Below, in pieces: positions 18,876 through 25,738 of a stretch of 64,000 nt of DNA (its first letter is position 1; every line of letters starts with the position of its first letter). Under the pieces are notes generated by a model. That model was given only the letters and a program-made list of their open reading frames with translations. It ran no database searches and was not told the origin of the DNA. The translations under genes were made by a program, and so were the position numbers. The DNA lies in assembly GCF_009749405.1 (NCBI RefSeq), contig NZ_WBIQ01000005.1, positions 399,377 to 463,376 of the forward strand. Reading direction: 5' to 3'. This stretch comes from Agromyces lapidis. GTDB taxonomy: Bacteria; Actinomycetota; Actinomycetes; Actinomycetales; Microbacteriaceae.

Positions 18876-18895
18876 GTACGTCCGAAACTCGATCC

Positions 18896-19585
18896 ATGAC
18901 CACGATCGACACATCCGCCGACCGCCCGGCACGACGCATCCGCCGCCTCGCCGAACGCCAGACCACCGACCGCGCCGCCCTCGTCGAGCTGCTCGACGGC
19001 GAATTCGTCGGCCACCTCGCCGCCGTCGCCGACGGCGTGCCGATCGTCGTGCCGATGGGCTACGCGCGCATCGGCGAGGCGATCTACGTGCACGGCTCGA
19101 CCGGCGGCGGGTTCGCCCTCCGCGCCGCCGCCGAACGGGCCACGGTCGCCTTCTCGGTCACCGCGCTCGACGCCCTCGTCTACGCGCGCTCGCTCTTCGA
19201 CAGCTCGATGAACTACCGCAGTGCGGTCGCGTACGGCGTGCTCGACGAGGTCGGCCCCGACGAGGCGGATGCCGCGTTGCTCGCGCTCTCCGAGCGGCTC
19301 ATGCCCGGGCGCTCCGCCGAGGTGCGCGGGATGCGGCGCAAGGAGGTCGCGGCGACGCGGGTGCTCCGGCTCGCGCTGGACGACGTCGTCATGAAGACGC
19401 GTGCGCACGGGGCATCCGAGGCCCTCGACGACGGCGAGGACCACGCGCAGTGGGCGGGCGTCGTGCCGCTCGAGCGGGTGTGGGGCCGGCCGCAGCCCTC
19501 CGGGCTGACCCCGGCGGGTACGCCCCTGCCCGAATCGGTGCGTGCGCTGACGACGCGCGCGGTGGGCTCCCGCAGGCTTTCGTGA
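18896..19585 (+). CDS. Pyridoxamine 5'-phosphate oxidase family flavoprotein
   Basis: A 229-residue protein starting at ATG 18896 (the conserved sequence RIRRLAERQTTDRAALVELLDGEFVGHLA begins shortly after). The split-barrel flavin-binding fold is indicated by VPIVVPMGYARIGEAIYVHGSTGGGFALRAA and AFSVTALDALVYARSLFDSSMNYRS. It belongs to the broad PNPO-like group (Pfam Pyridox_ox_2 type) and need not be true PdxH. It is divergent from a MocR/PdxR regulator, which supports a link with B6 or flavin metabolism. No Shine-Dalgarno sequence is visible. Confidence 0.85.
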   Translation: MTTIDTSADRPARRIRRLAERQTTDRAALVELLDGEFVGHLAAVADGVPIVVPMGYARIGEAIYVHGSTGGGFALRAAAERATVAFSVTALDALVYARSLFDSSMNYRSAVAYGVLDEVGPDEADAALLALSERLMPGRSAEVRGMRRKEVAATRVLRLALDDVVMKTRAHGASEALDDGEDHAQWAGVVPLERVWGRPQPSGLTPAGTPLPESVRALTTRAVGSRRLS

Positions 19586-19601
19586 TGAAAGGGGGTTCAC
19601 C

Positions 19602-19712
19602 ATGCTCGCGACCATGCTCATGCTGGGGCTGATCGGCGCGTCGGCGCTCGTCGCCGCGTTCGTGCAGTTCCGCCGCGACGGCCTGCGCCGTCTGCCGACG
19701 ATGCCCCGCTGA
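19602..19712 (+). CDS. 36-residue single-helix membrane protein
   Basis: A tiny gene preceded by a strong AAAGGGGG ribosome site 6 bases before ATG 19602. The product has one hydrophobic helix (MLMLGLIGASALVAAFVQF) followed by a basic tail, RRDGLRRLPTMPR. The strong ribosome site, clear membrane-then-basic design and lack of frame competition support a real gene. It begins 16 bases after the PNPO-type stop, so it may be the second gene of that transcript. Function unknown. Confidence 0.6.
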   Translation: MLATMLMLGLIGASALVAAFVQFRRDGLRRLPTMPR

Positions 19713-19842
19713 CGCGGCGGCCGGGAGCGCCCTCCGAGGCGCCCCGACACGAAATAGGGCGATCGTCCGATGAGCCCCGGGTGCCTTAGCGAGCACCATC
19801 GGAACATCAGATCGAACGATCGACCGAGACGAAGGAATGACC

Positions 19843-20031
19843 ATGCAGTACTCAGCGGAACTGCTCGCCGTGCACACCCACGAGGCGAACCTGCTGCAGG
19901 CCGAGCGGCGCATCGCCCACCGCCTCGCAGCCGAGGAGCGGGCGGTCGCGAGCGAGCAGGCGCACCAGGCCGAGCCGGTCGCCCGTCACCGCGCGCTCGG
20001 TCGCCGCGGCCTGCGTCTCGCCGTGCGGTGA
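19843..20031 (+). CDS. 62-residue hydrophilic protein of unknown function
   Basis: ATG 19843 is preferred because AAGGA (19832-19836) lies 6 bases upstream; the in-frame ATG at 19837 touches the ribosome site. The product begins MQYSAELLAVHTHEANLLQAERRIAHRLAAEER, a likely amphipathic helix, and ends in a basic tail, RHRALGRRGLRLAVR. The stop overlaps a GTG (20028) in frame with the large LuxR gene, so translation may be coupled. No family recognised. Confidence 0.55.
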   Translation: MQYSAELLAVHTHEANLLQAERRIAHRLAAEERAVASEQAHQAEPVARHRALGRRGLRLAVR

Positions 20032-20126
20032 GCGCCATGGCGGCGGCGGCCGCATCGGCGCTCGAGGCCGCCGACGACTCGGGTCGCGCCGAGGCGCATG
20101 TCGCCGGGCCGTGGCACGATGAGATC

Positions 20127-23108
20127 GTGACCATGTCAGCAGCGGCCATGATCGGCCGCGGCGCCGACCTCTCGCGGCTCGACGAGCGCCTCGACGAGGT
20201 GCGCGCGGGCGCGCCGTTCACCGTGATCGTGGGCGGCGAGGCCGGCATCGGCAAGACCCGCCTCATCCGCGAATTCGAGCGGCACCTCCCGAGCGACGTG
20301 AGGCTGCTCGCTGGCCAGTGCGTCGACCTCGGCAGTGTCGCGGCGCCGTACGCCCCGGTCAAGACGGCGCTGCGGGCGCTCGTCGCCGACGTCGGCGCGG
20401 CGCCCGTGCTCGAGGCGGTCGGCCCGGGCCGGGCGGCGCTCGTCGCCCTGCTGCCCGAGCTCGCTGCCGAATCGGGCGAGGTCGGTGCGCCTGGGGCGGG
20501 CATCGCCGCGGGGCAGCTGCACGAGGGCATCGCGGTGCTCCTCGAGACCTTCTCGCGCGAGCGGCCGATCGTGTTCGTGATCGAAGACCTCCACTGGATC
20601 GACGCGGCGAGCCTCGCGCTGCTGCGCTTCCTGCTGCGCGCCCTCGGCTCCAGCCGGGTGCTCACCGTCCTCAGCTACCGCACCGAAGACGTCACCCGCG
20701 GGCACCCGGTGCGTTCCTTCCTCTCCGAGGCCGAGCGCGACCGCTGGGTCGAGCGCCTCGAGCTCGGGCGGCTGTCGAAGGCGCAGGTGAAGCGGCTCGT
20801 GAAGTCGCTCATCGTCGACGAGGCGCCGAACGACCGGGTGCTCGAGACGGTCTTCCGTCGCAGCGACGGCATCCCCTTCTTCGTCGAAGAGCTCGTCGGC
20901 ATCGACGGCTGCCGCGACGAGGGCTTCGTGCCCGACACCCTCCGCGAACTGCTGCTCGCCCGGTACGAGCGGCTGCCCGAGTCCGCCCAGGCGCTGCTGC
21001 GCCTCATCTCGACCGGCGGGGTGCGGGTCTCGCACGCCCTGCTCGCGCAGGTCTACCACGGCGATGACGCCGAGCTCGACGACGCCGCCCGCCAGTGCGT
21101 GCTCTACGGCGTCATCACGATCGACGGCGACGATTACTCGTTCCGCCACGCGCTCGTGCGCGAGGCGATCCTCGACGATCTGCTGCCGGGGGAGCGAGCC
21201 CGGTTCCACGCCCGCTACGCCGAGGCGTACGAGGCCGCAGCCGAGGCCGGCTCGCGCCGCCTGGCCGCCGAGATCTCGTACCACTGGCTCGGTGCGCACA
21301 ACGCGGTCCGCGCGTTCCCGGCGACGCTGCAGGCCATGCGCGAGGCCCGCGCCGCAGCGGCCTACGCCACGGCAGCCCAACTGGGCGAGCGCGCACTCGA
21401 ACTGTGGGACGTCGTGCCCGACCCCGAGACGGCCGCCGGTATGGGCAAGCTCGAGCTCATGGGCCGCACGGCCTCGCACCTGCGCAACGCGGGTGAGGTC
21501 GAGCGCGGGCTCGCCCTGGTGAAGGCCGCGCTCGCCGAGTGCCCCAGAGACGAGCCGCAGTACCCGAGGTTCCTCCGTGACAAGGCGCTCTACCTCGCGG
21601 CGATCGGTAAGCCCGGCTCGATCCCCCTTCTCGAAGAGGGGCTCGAGGTGCTCGGCGACGACGGCGACCCCGAGATCCTGGCGGGGTCGCTCGCGACGCT
21701 CGCGGGGCGACTCATGATCGAAGGGCGCACCGGTGAGGCGATCGAGACGGCCGAGCGCGGTCTCGCCGTCGCGCTCGAACACGACCTGCCGCGCTCGGCC
21801 TCGATCTCGATGAACATCGCGGCCGTCAGCCGTGCTGTGCGCGGCGAGGTCGACCGCGGACTCGAGATGCTCGCCGAGGCCCGCGAGCTCGCCGAGGGCG
21901 ACGGAGCCGCACTCCTGCGGTACTGGGTCAACGCCTCCGACATCGCGTACCTCATCGGCGACTACACCGAGGCCGTGCGCCTCGCCGAAGACGGGCTCGG
22001 GCGGGCCCGCGCCCAGGGCGTCGAGCGAAGCTCCGGCGTGCTGCTCGCGTCGAACGCGGTCGACCCGCTCTTCGCGCTCGGCGAATGGGAGCGCGGGGGC
22101 GAGATCATCGAGCGGGCGCTCTCGCTCGACCCTCCTGGGCCGTTCACCGTCTACCTGCAGCGGGCCCGCATCTGGTCGATGCTGTGGCGCGGCGACCCCA
22201 CCGGCGCGGCCGATGCGCTGCGCCGCGTCAGGCCGATGATGGCGGCGGTGCAGGAGGTCGAGATGCAGACCCGGCTCGCGGTCGGGCAGATGGCCGCCGA
22301 GGTCGCGCTCGCGAACGACGACCTCGCGGGCGCGTGGGGCGAGATCCGCGGCATCCTCCATGAACAGCACCCGCTGCACCCCGGCTACGCCCACCCGGGA
22401 TTCTGGGTCGCCGCTCGCATCATCGCCGCGATCGCCGCGCGGCCGCATGCGGTGCCCGAGGGGGTCGCCGACGAGGCCGGGTCGTCGGTCGCCAGGATCC
22501 GCCAGCTGCTCGAGGCGGCGTCGTTCTGGCCGCACCACGAGATCTGGGTCGCGCTGGTCGAGGCCGAACTCGCCGAGGCGTCCGAGGGAGCCGGCGCGCA
22601 GGTACCCGGGACCGATGCAGCTGCGTGGCGGCGAGCGGTCGACGTCACCGAGCGCGAAGGCGTCCCCCGCTACCTCCACCCGTACGCACTGCTGCGCCTC
22701 GGCGAGGCGCAACTGGCGGCGGCCGATCGCGCCTCCGCCCGGGCGACGCTGCAACTCGCGCTCGACCGCGCCGAGGCCGGCGGGGTCACCGCCGTTCGCG
22801 AGCGGGTCGAACGCGTCGCGGCGACCGCGGCGATCGTGCTCGACGGTGCCCATCGCGCGGCCGGGGGCGAGGTCGCGGGCATCGCCGGGGCGGCGGCATC
22901 CGACGCCGATGCCGCCGCGACGGCCGAACTCACCGCGCGCGAGCGTCAGGTGCTCGAACTCATCGCCGAGGGCCTCAGCAACCGCCAGATCGGCGAGCGG
23001 CTCTTCATCAGCGGCAAGACGGCCTCCGTGCACGTCTCGGCCATCCTGCGCAAGCTCGGCGCCGCGACCCGCACCGAAGCCGCCTACCGCGCCGGCGCGT
23101 TGCGCTGA
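20127..23108 (+). CDS. Large LuxR-family regulator with AAA-type ATPase domain (LAL/MalT-like)
   Basis: About 993 residues from GTG 20127; GTG 20028 (overlapping the stop of the small upstream gene), ATG 20037 and ATG 20133 are alternative starts. Domains in order: AAA/NB-ARC-like ATPase with Walker A GGEAGIGKT (residues 36-44) and Walker B-like IVFVIEDLHWID (about 150-161); a long helical repeat region, probably TPR-like; and a C-terminal LuxR helix-turn-helix (LTARERQVLELIAEGLSNRQIGERLFISGKTASVHVSAILRKLG, here only named by its ends). LAL regulators are ATP-dependent activators, often of catabolic or secondary-metabolism genes. No target is evident locally. A 26-bp inverted repeat lies 83 bases downstream. 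Confidence 0.9.
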   Translation: MTMSAAAMIGRGADLSRLDERLDEVRAGAPFTVIVGGEAGIGKTRLIREFERHLPSDVRLLAGQCVDLGSVAAPYAPVKTALRALVADVGAAPVLEAVGPGRAALVALLPELAAESGEVGAPGAGIAAGQLHEGIAVLLETFSRERPIVFVIEDLHWIDAASLALLRFLLRALGSSRVLTVLSYRTEDVTRGHPVRSFLSEAERDRWVERLELGRLSKAQVKRLVKSLIVDEAPNDRVLETVFRRSDGIPFFVEELVGIDGCRDEGFVPDTLRELLLARYERLPESAQALLRLISTGGVRVSHALLAQVYHGDDAELDDAARQCVLYGVITIDGDDYSFRHALVREAILDDLLPGERARFHARYAEAYEAAAEAGSRRLAAEISYHWLGAHNAVRAFPATLQAMREARAAAAYATAAQLGERALELWDVVPDPETAAGMGKLELMGRTASHLRNAGEVERGLALVKAALAECPRDEPQYPRFLRDKALYLAAIGKPGSIPLLEEGLEVLGDDGDPEILAGSLATLAGRLMIEGRTGEAIETAERGLAVALEHDLPRSASISMNIAAVSRAVRGEVDRGLEMLAEARELAEGDGAALLRYWVNASDIAYLIGDYTEAVRLAEDGLGRARAQGVERSSGVLLASNAVDPLFALGEWERGGEIIERALSLDPPGPFTVYLQRARIWSMLWRGDPTGAADALRRVRPMMAAVQEVEMQTRLAVGQMAAEVALANDDLAGAWGEIRGILHEQHPLHPGYAHPGFWVAARIIAAIAARPHAVPEGVADEAGSSVARIRQLLEAASFWPHHEIWVALVEAELAEASEGAGAQVPGTDAAAWRRAVDVTEREGVPRYLHPYALLRLGEAQLAAADRASARATLQLALDRAEAGGVTAVRERVERVAATAAIVLDGAHRAAGGEVAGIAGAAASDADAAATAELTARERQVLELIAEGLSNRQIGERLFISGKTASVHVSAILRKLGAATRTEAAYRAGALR

Positions 23109-23191
23109 ACGGACCGTCGGCGCGGTGAACCGGCCGCCAGAGTGCGGGTTCGCCGGCCGAGCCGCGAAGCGGACGACCCCGTCGCGCCGAC

Positions 23192-23285
23192 TACGTCACT
23201 GATATGCGGGTGGTATCGGTGGTTGGGCGGTCGGAGAGATCTATCGCGGGTCGGGAGGTGATACCGCTCGCGTATCAGTGACGTA
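23192..23285. repeat. Long imperfect inverted repeat (26-bp arms, 42-bp spacer)
   Basis: The left arm is 23192-23217, beginning TACGTCACTGATA; the right arm is 23260-23285, ending TATCAGTGACGTA. Arms match at 23 of 26 positions, and all three differences would be G-U pairs in RNA, so the transcript could fold into a fully paired 26-bp stem. It lies in the 272-bp gap between the LuxR gene and the phosphatase gene. It could be a terminator, a pair of regulator sites or a small transposable relic. It lacks a U-tract. Confidence 0.75.
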
Positions 23286-23367
23286 ATGGTCGACACCCGT
23301 GGTCCCCGGCGCTCGCCCTTGGTGATTCGACGGGGCGGCGCCGGGTCGTGCGTGTGAATGGGTCCGG

Positions 23368-23373
23368 TAGCGT
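23368..23373 (+). promoter_or_regulatory. Leaderless-type -10 element (TAGCGT) before the phosphatase gene
   Basis: TAGCGT ends 7 bases before ATG 23381 with no ribosome site between them, the arrangement seen repeatedly in this window. Confidence 0.4.
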
Positions 23374-23380
23374 CGAGCGC

Positions 23381-24073
23381 ATGACGCGTCGCATGAGCTG
23401 GGCCGAGCTTCCGAACACGTGGGATCTCGGCGGGCTCGACGGTGCACGTGGAACCACCCGGCGCGGGCGGATCTATCGCTCGGCGAAGCTCGACGGGCTC
23501 GGCGCAGCAGGGCGCGCCGAACTCTACGACGAGGGCGTGCGCGCCATCATCGACCTTCGCAACGACGACGAGGTCGGCGCCGCGATCGACGCTCCGTTCA
23601 CGAGGCACCACCGCCCGATCGAGGACCAGTCCGACGCCGAGTTCATGGCCAGGTGGCCGCGGCTCGACACGCCCGGCTACTACTCCGAAGTGCTCGAACG
23701 ATGGCCCGAGCTCGTGACGGCGGTGTTCGGCGACCTCGCCGACCGAGGCGCAGAAGCCGGTGACGGCGCCGTGATCTTCCACTGCGCCCACGGCCGGGAT
23801 CGCACGGGCATGATCGCCGCGATGCTGTTGCAGCTGTGCGAGGTCGACCGGGGGGCGATCGTCGCCGACTATCTCGCCGCCGTCAACGCGATCGCCGAGC
23901 ACACCGTCGCGAGTGGTGAGGAGATCGCCGCCGACGAGTCGGGCGAGCTCGAATCCCGCCGCGTCCGAGAGCTCGAGGAGTTCCTCGACGGCCTCGATGT
24001 CGCCGGGTTCCTCCTCGGCAACGGGCTCACCGCATCCGACCTCGAGCGCCTCCGCGCGCGCCTGCTCGATTGA
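23381..24073 (+). CDS. Tyrosine-protein phosphatase (PTP-like, dual-specificity type)
   Basis: A 230-residue protein from ATG 23381 (ATG 23393 also possible). WDLGGLDGARG and RGRIYRSAKL near the N-terminus, IIDLRNDDEV near residue 57, and the P-loop HCAHGRDRTG (catalytic C135, R141) identify the bacterial MptpB/IphP-like tyrosine phosphatase family, in which the enzyme dephosphorylates phosphotyrosine or phosphoinositides. No signal peptide. The stop overlaps a TTG possible start of the acetyltransferase gene by 3 bases, so the two are probably co-transcribed. The C-terminal part (ESGELESRRVRELEEFLDGL) is typical for the family. Confidence 0.9.
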   Translation: MTRRMSWAELPNTWDLGGLDGARGTTRRGRIYRSAKLDGLGAAGRAELYDEGVRAIIDLRNDDEVGAAIDAPFTRHHRPIEDQSDAEFMARWPRLDTPGYYSEVLERWPELVTAVFGDLADRGAEAGDGAVIFHCAHGRDRTGMIAAMLLQLCEVDRGAIVADYLAAVNAIAEHTVASGEEIAADESGELESRRVRELEEFLDGLDVAGFLLGNGLTASDLERLRARLLD

Positions 24074-24084
24074 CGACTCCTCCG

Positions 24085-24618
24085 ATGACGCCCGCCGACG
24101 AGCGCACCACCTCCGGCGCCTCCCCGATGATCCGCGCGGCGCGGCCCGACGACGCGCCCGGCATCGCCCGGATGCACTGGGAGAGCCACCAGGCGACCTA
24201 CATCGACTCGGGGTTCGTCACGCGCGAGCGCATCGAGGCGTGGACGCTCGAACAGCGCATCGAGGGGTGGCGGCAGGTGCTCGACGACGCCGACGGGCCC
24301 GAGCGGACCGTCGTCGTCGCCGTCGACGGCGACCGGATCGTCGGCTTCGCCGACGCCCGCTCCGTCGATGCCGCCGACGATCCCGACGCGCCGCGCGATC
24401 TCGAGCTCAAGGGGCTGTACCTGCTCGAGGCCCATCAGGGCACGGGACTCGGCCAGGCGCTGCTCGACGCCGCGATCGGCGAGCGACCCGCCTTCCTCTG
24501 GGCGATGGCGGGCGAGACGAGGGCCCGGGCGTTCTATCGACGGAACGGCTTCGAACCCGACGGTGCCGAAGCTCCGTTCGAGCTGTGGGACATCATGACC
24601 GTGCGGCTGGTTCGCTGA
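24085..24618 (+). CDS. GNAT-family N-acetyltransferase
   Basis: About 177 residues from ATG 24085. TTG 24070 (overlapping the phosphatase stop) and ATG 24127 (MIRAARPDDAPGIARMHWESHQATY, where homology begins) are alternatives. The acetyl-CoA site is seen as LKGLYLLEAHQGTGLGQALLDAA (Q/R-x-x-G-x-G/A-type loop: QGTGLGQ) and the terminal motif is ARAFYRRNGFEPDG. GNAT enzymes transfer acetyl from acetyl-CoA to amines; the substrate is unknown. It probably shares a transcript with the phosphatase gene. Confidence 0.85.
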   Translation: MTPADERTTSGASPMIRAARPDDAPGIARMHWESHQATYIDSGFVTRERIEAWTLEQRIEGWRQVLDDADGPERTVVVAVDGDRIVGFADARSVDAADDPDAPRDLELKGLYLLEAHQGTGLGQALLDAAIGERPAFLWAMAGETRARAFYRRNGFEPDGAEAPFELWDIMTVRLVR

Positions 24619-24659
24619 CGCGTGCTCTCCGGGCTGTTCGCGCGTGTGCGGCGACGTGG

Positions 24660-24902
24660 TCACGCGCCCGCCCGGAACCCCCGAGCCACCTCGATGAGGA
24701 TGCGGGCACCGAACCCGGTGGCGCCCTTCGAACGCCACGAGTCGTCCGTGTCGGACTGCATCGTGCCGGCGATGTCGAGATGGGCCCACGGGGTCTCGCC
24801 GACGAAGTGCGCGAGGAACAGCGCGGCCGTCGTCGCCCCGGCATACGGACCGCCCAGGTTCGAGATGTCGGCGATCTCCGAATCGAGCTGCTTGCGATAG
24901 CG
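24660..24902 (-). pseudogene. C-terminal relic of an M17 leucyl aminopeptidase
   Basis: The minus-strand frame ending at 24660 encodes about 80 residues that match the C-terminal end of M17 aminopeptidases: YRKQLDSEIADISNLGG, TTAALFLAHFVG, PWAHLDIAGT and SKGATGFGARILIEVARGF. The metal ligands and most of the catalytic domain (about 400 residues) are missing; upstream sequence in frame (to an ATG at 24968) shows no similarity that I recognise. It ends just before the TetR start at 24974. This is a decayed remnant, not a functional gene. Confidence 0.78.
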
Positions 24903-24973
24903 GCGTTCGAGGGCCGGCGGCGTGCCCGGGGTCGAGTACCGTTGATCGTCGACCACGAGGAGCATCACCGCAT

Positions 24974-25591
24974 ATGAAGCCCGGCCCCAGGCGCAGCGTC
25001 AGCCAGTCCGACATCGTCGACGCCGCCTTCGAGATCCTCGAGGAGAAGGGCGTCGCCGCCGTCTCGGTGCGCGGTGTCGCCGGTGCGCTCGGCCTCACCC
25101 CGACGGCCATGTACACCTACTTCGCGTCGAAGAACGCCCTGCTTCAGGCGATGGTCGAGCATCTGCTCACCGGCGTCTCGGATGCCTCGGCGCCCGACTG
25201 GCGCGACCGGGTCGTCGCGGTCGCGCTCGCGCTGCGTGCGAAGCTCGCCGAGCACTCGGGATCGCTCGTGCTCGTCACGAGCGGGCCTCTCGACGGCCCG
25301 AACGCGCTCTCGCTCGCCGAACGCCTCATCGAGAGCTTCGTCGAGGCCGGCCTCACCGTCGATGACGCGGCTCGCGCCGGCCACGCCGTGCGCGCCTTCG
25401 TCGTCGGCCAGTCGGCGCTCGAGACGGCCCGCCGCGCGGCGCCGGTCGAGGTGTCGGCGGTGCAGCCGCTCTGGTCGGATTCACGCCATCCGCTCGTCGA
25501 GCAGACCACCGGTCTCGCACTGGACGGCGGCGGCGATGAAGAGTTCGCGGCGATGCTGGAACGGGTGATCGACGGGTTCGCCAGGGCGTAG
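24974..25591 (+). CDS. TetR/AcrR-family transcriptional regulator
   Basis: A 205-residue regulator from ATG 24974, with GAGGAG about 12 bases upstream. The N-terminal helix-turn-helix (SQSDIVDAAFEILEEKG, then VAGALGLTPTAMYTYFASKNALLQAMVEHLL) covers residues about 9-58. The helical C-terminal ligand domain has VGQSALETARR near its middle, reminiscent of TetR_C-type regulators. No obvious efflux target adjoins; the phosphatase/acetyltransferase pair upstream reads the same way, and the relic aminopeptidase occupies what would be its promoter region. Target unknown. Confidence 0.88.
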   Translation: MKPGPRRSVSQSDIVDAAFEILEEKGVAAVSVRGVAGALGLTPTAMYTYFASKNALLQAMVEHLLTGVSDASAPDWRDRVVAVALALRAKLAEHSGSLVLVTSGPLDGPNALSLAERLIESFVEAGLTVDDAARAGHAVRAFVVGQSALETARRAAPVEVSAVQPLWSDSRHPLVEQTTGLALDGGGDEEFAAMLERVIDGFARA

Positions 25592-25596
25592 CCCCG

Positions 25597-25672
25597 GCGT
25601 CCGCGCCCGCCCGGTGTCTCCGTTCGCCCGCCCTGCGTCCGCGCCCGCCCGGCCTCCCCGTTCGCCCGCCGA
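25597..25672. repeat. Tandem duplication, two 38-bp copies
   Basis: GCGTCCGCGCCCGCCCGG opens both copies (25597-25634 and 25635-25672); about 33 of 38 positions agree. It fills most of the gap after the TetR stop. It looks like a slippage duplication in GC-rich non-coding DNA. Confidence 0.7.
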
Positions 25673-25678
25673 ACGCGG

Positions 25679-25712
25679 CGAGGCGCCGACCCCCGGAGGG
25701 GCCGACGCCTCG
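25679..25712 (-). terminator. Hairpin terminator downstream of the M6 protease gene
   Basis: CGAGGCG at 25679-25685 pairs with CGCCTCG at 25706-25712, with further CCCC/GGGG pairing inside. The stem lies 27 bases past the stop of the minus-strand protease gene and may also end the TetR transcript coming the other way. Confidence 0.6.
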
Positions 25713-25738
25713 TCGGTACTGCGTTGGTGCGTTGCCGC

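Noticed and set aside
20136..23033. Long open frame on the minus strand opposite the LuxR regulator
   Set aside because: It is an antisense reading of a clear LuxR/AAA gene. High G+C content removes most stops from antisense frames, and the translation is Arg/Gly/Asp-rich with no recognisable domain.
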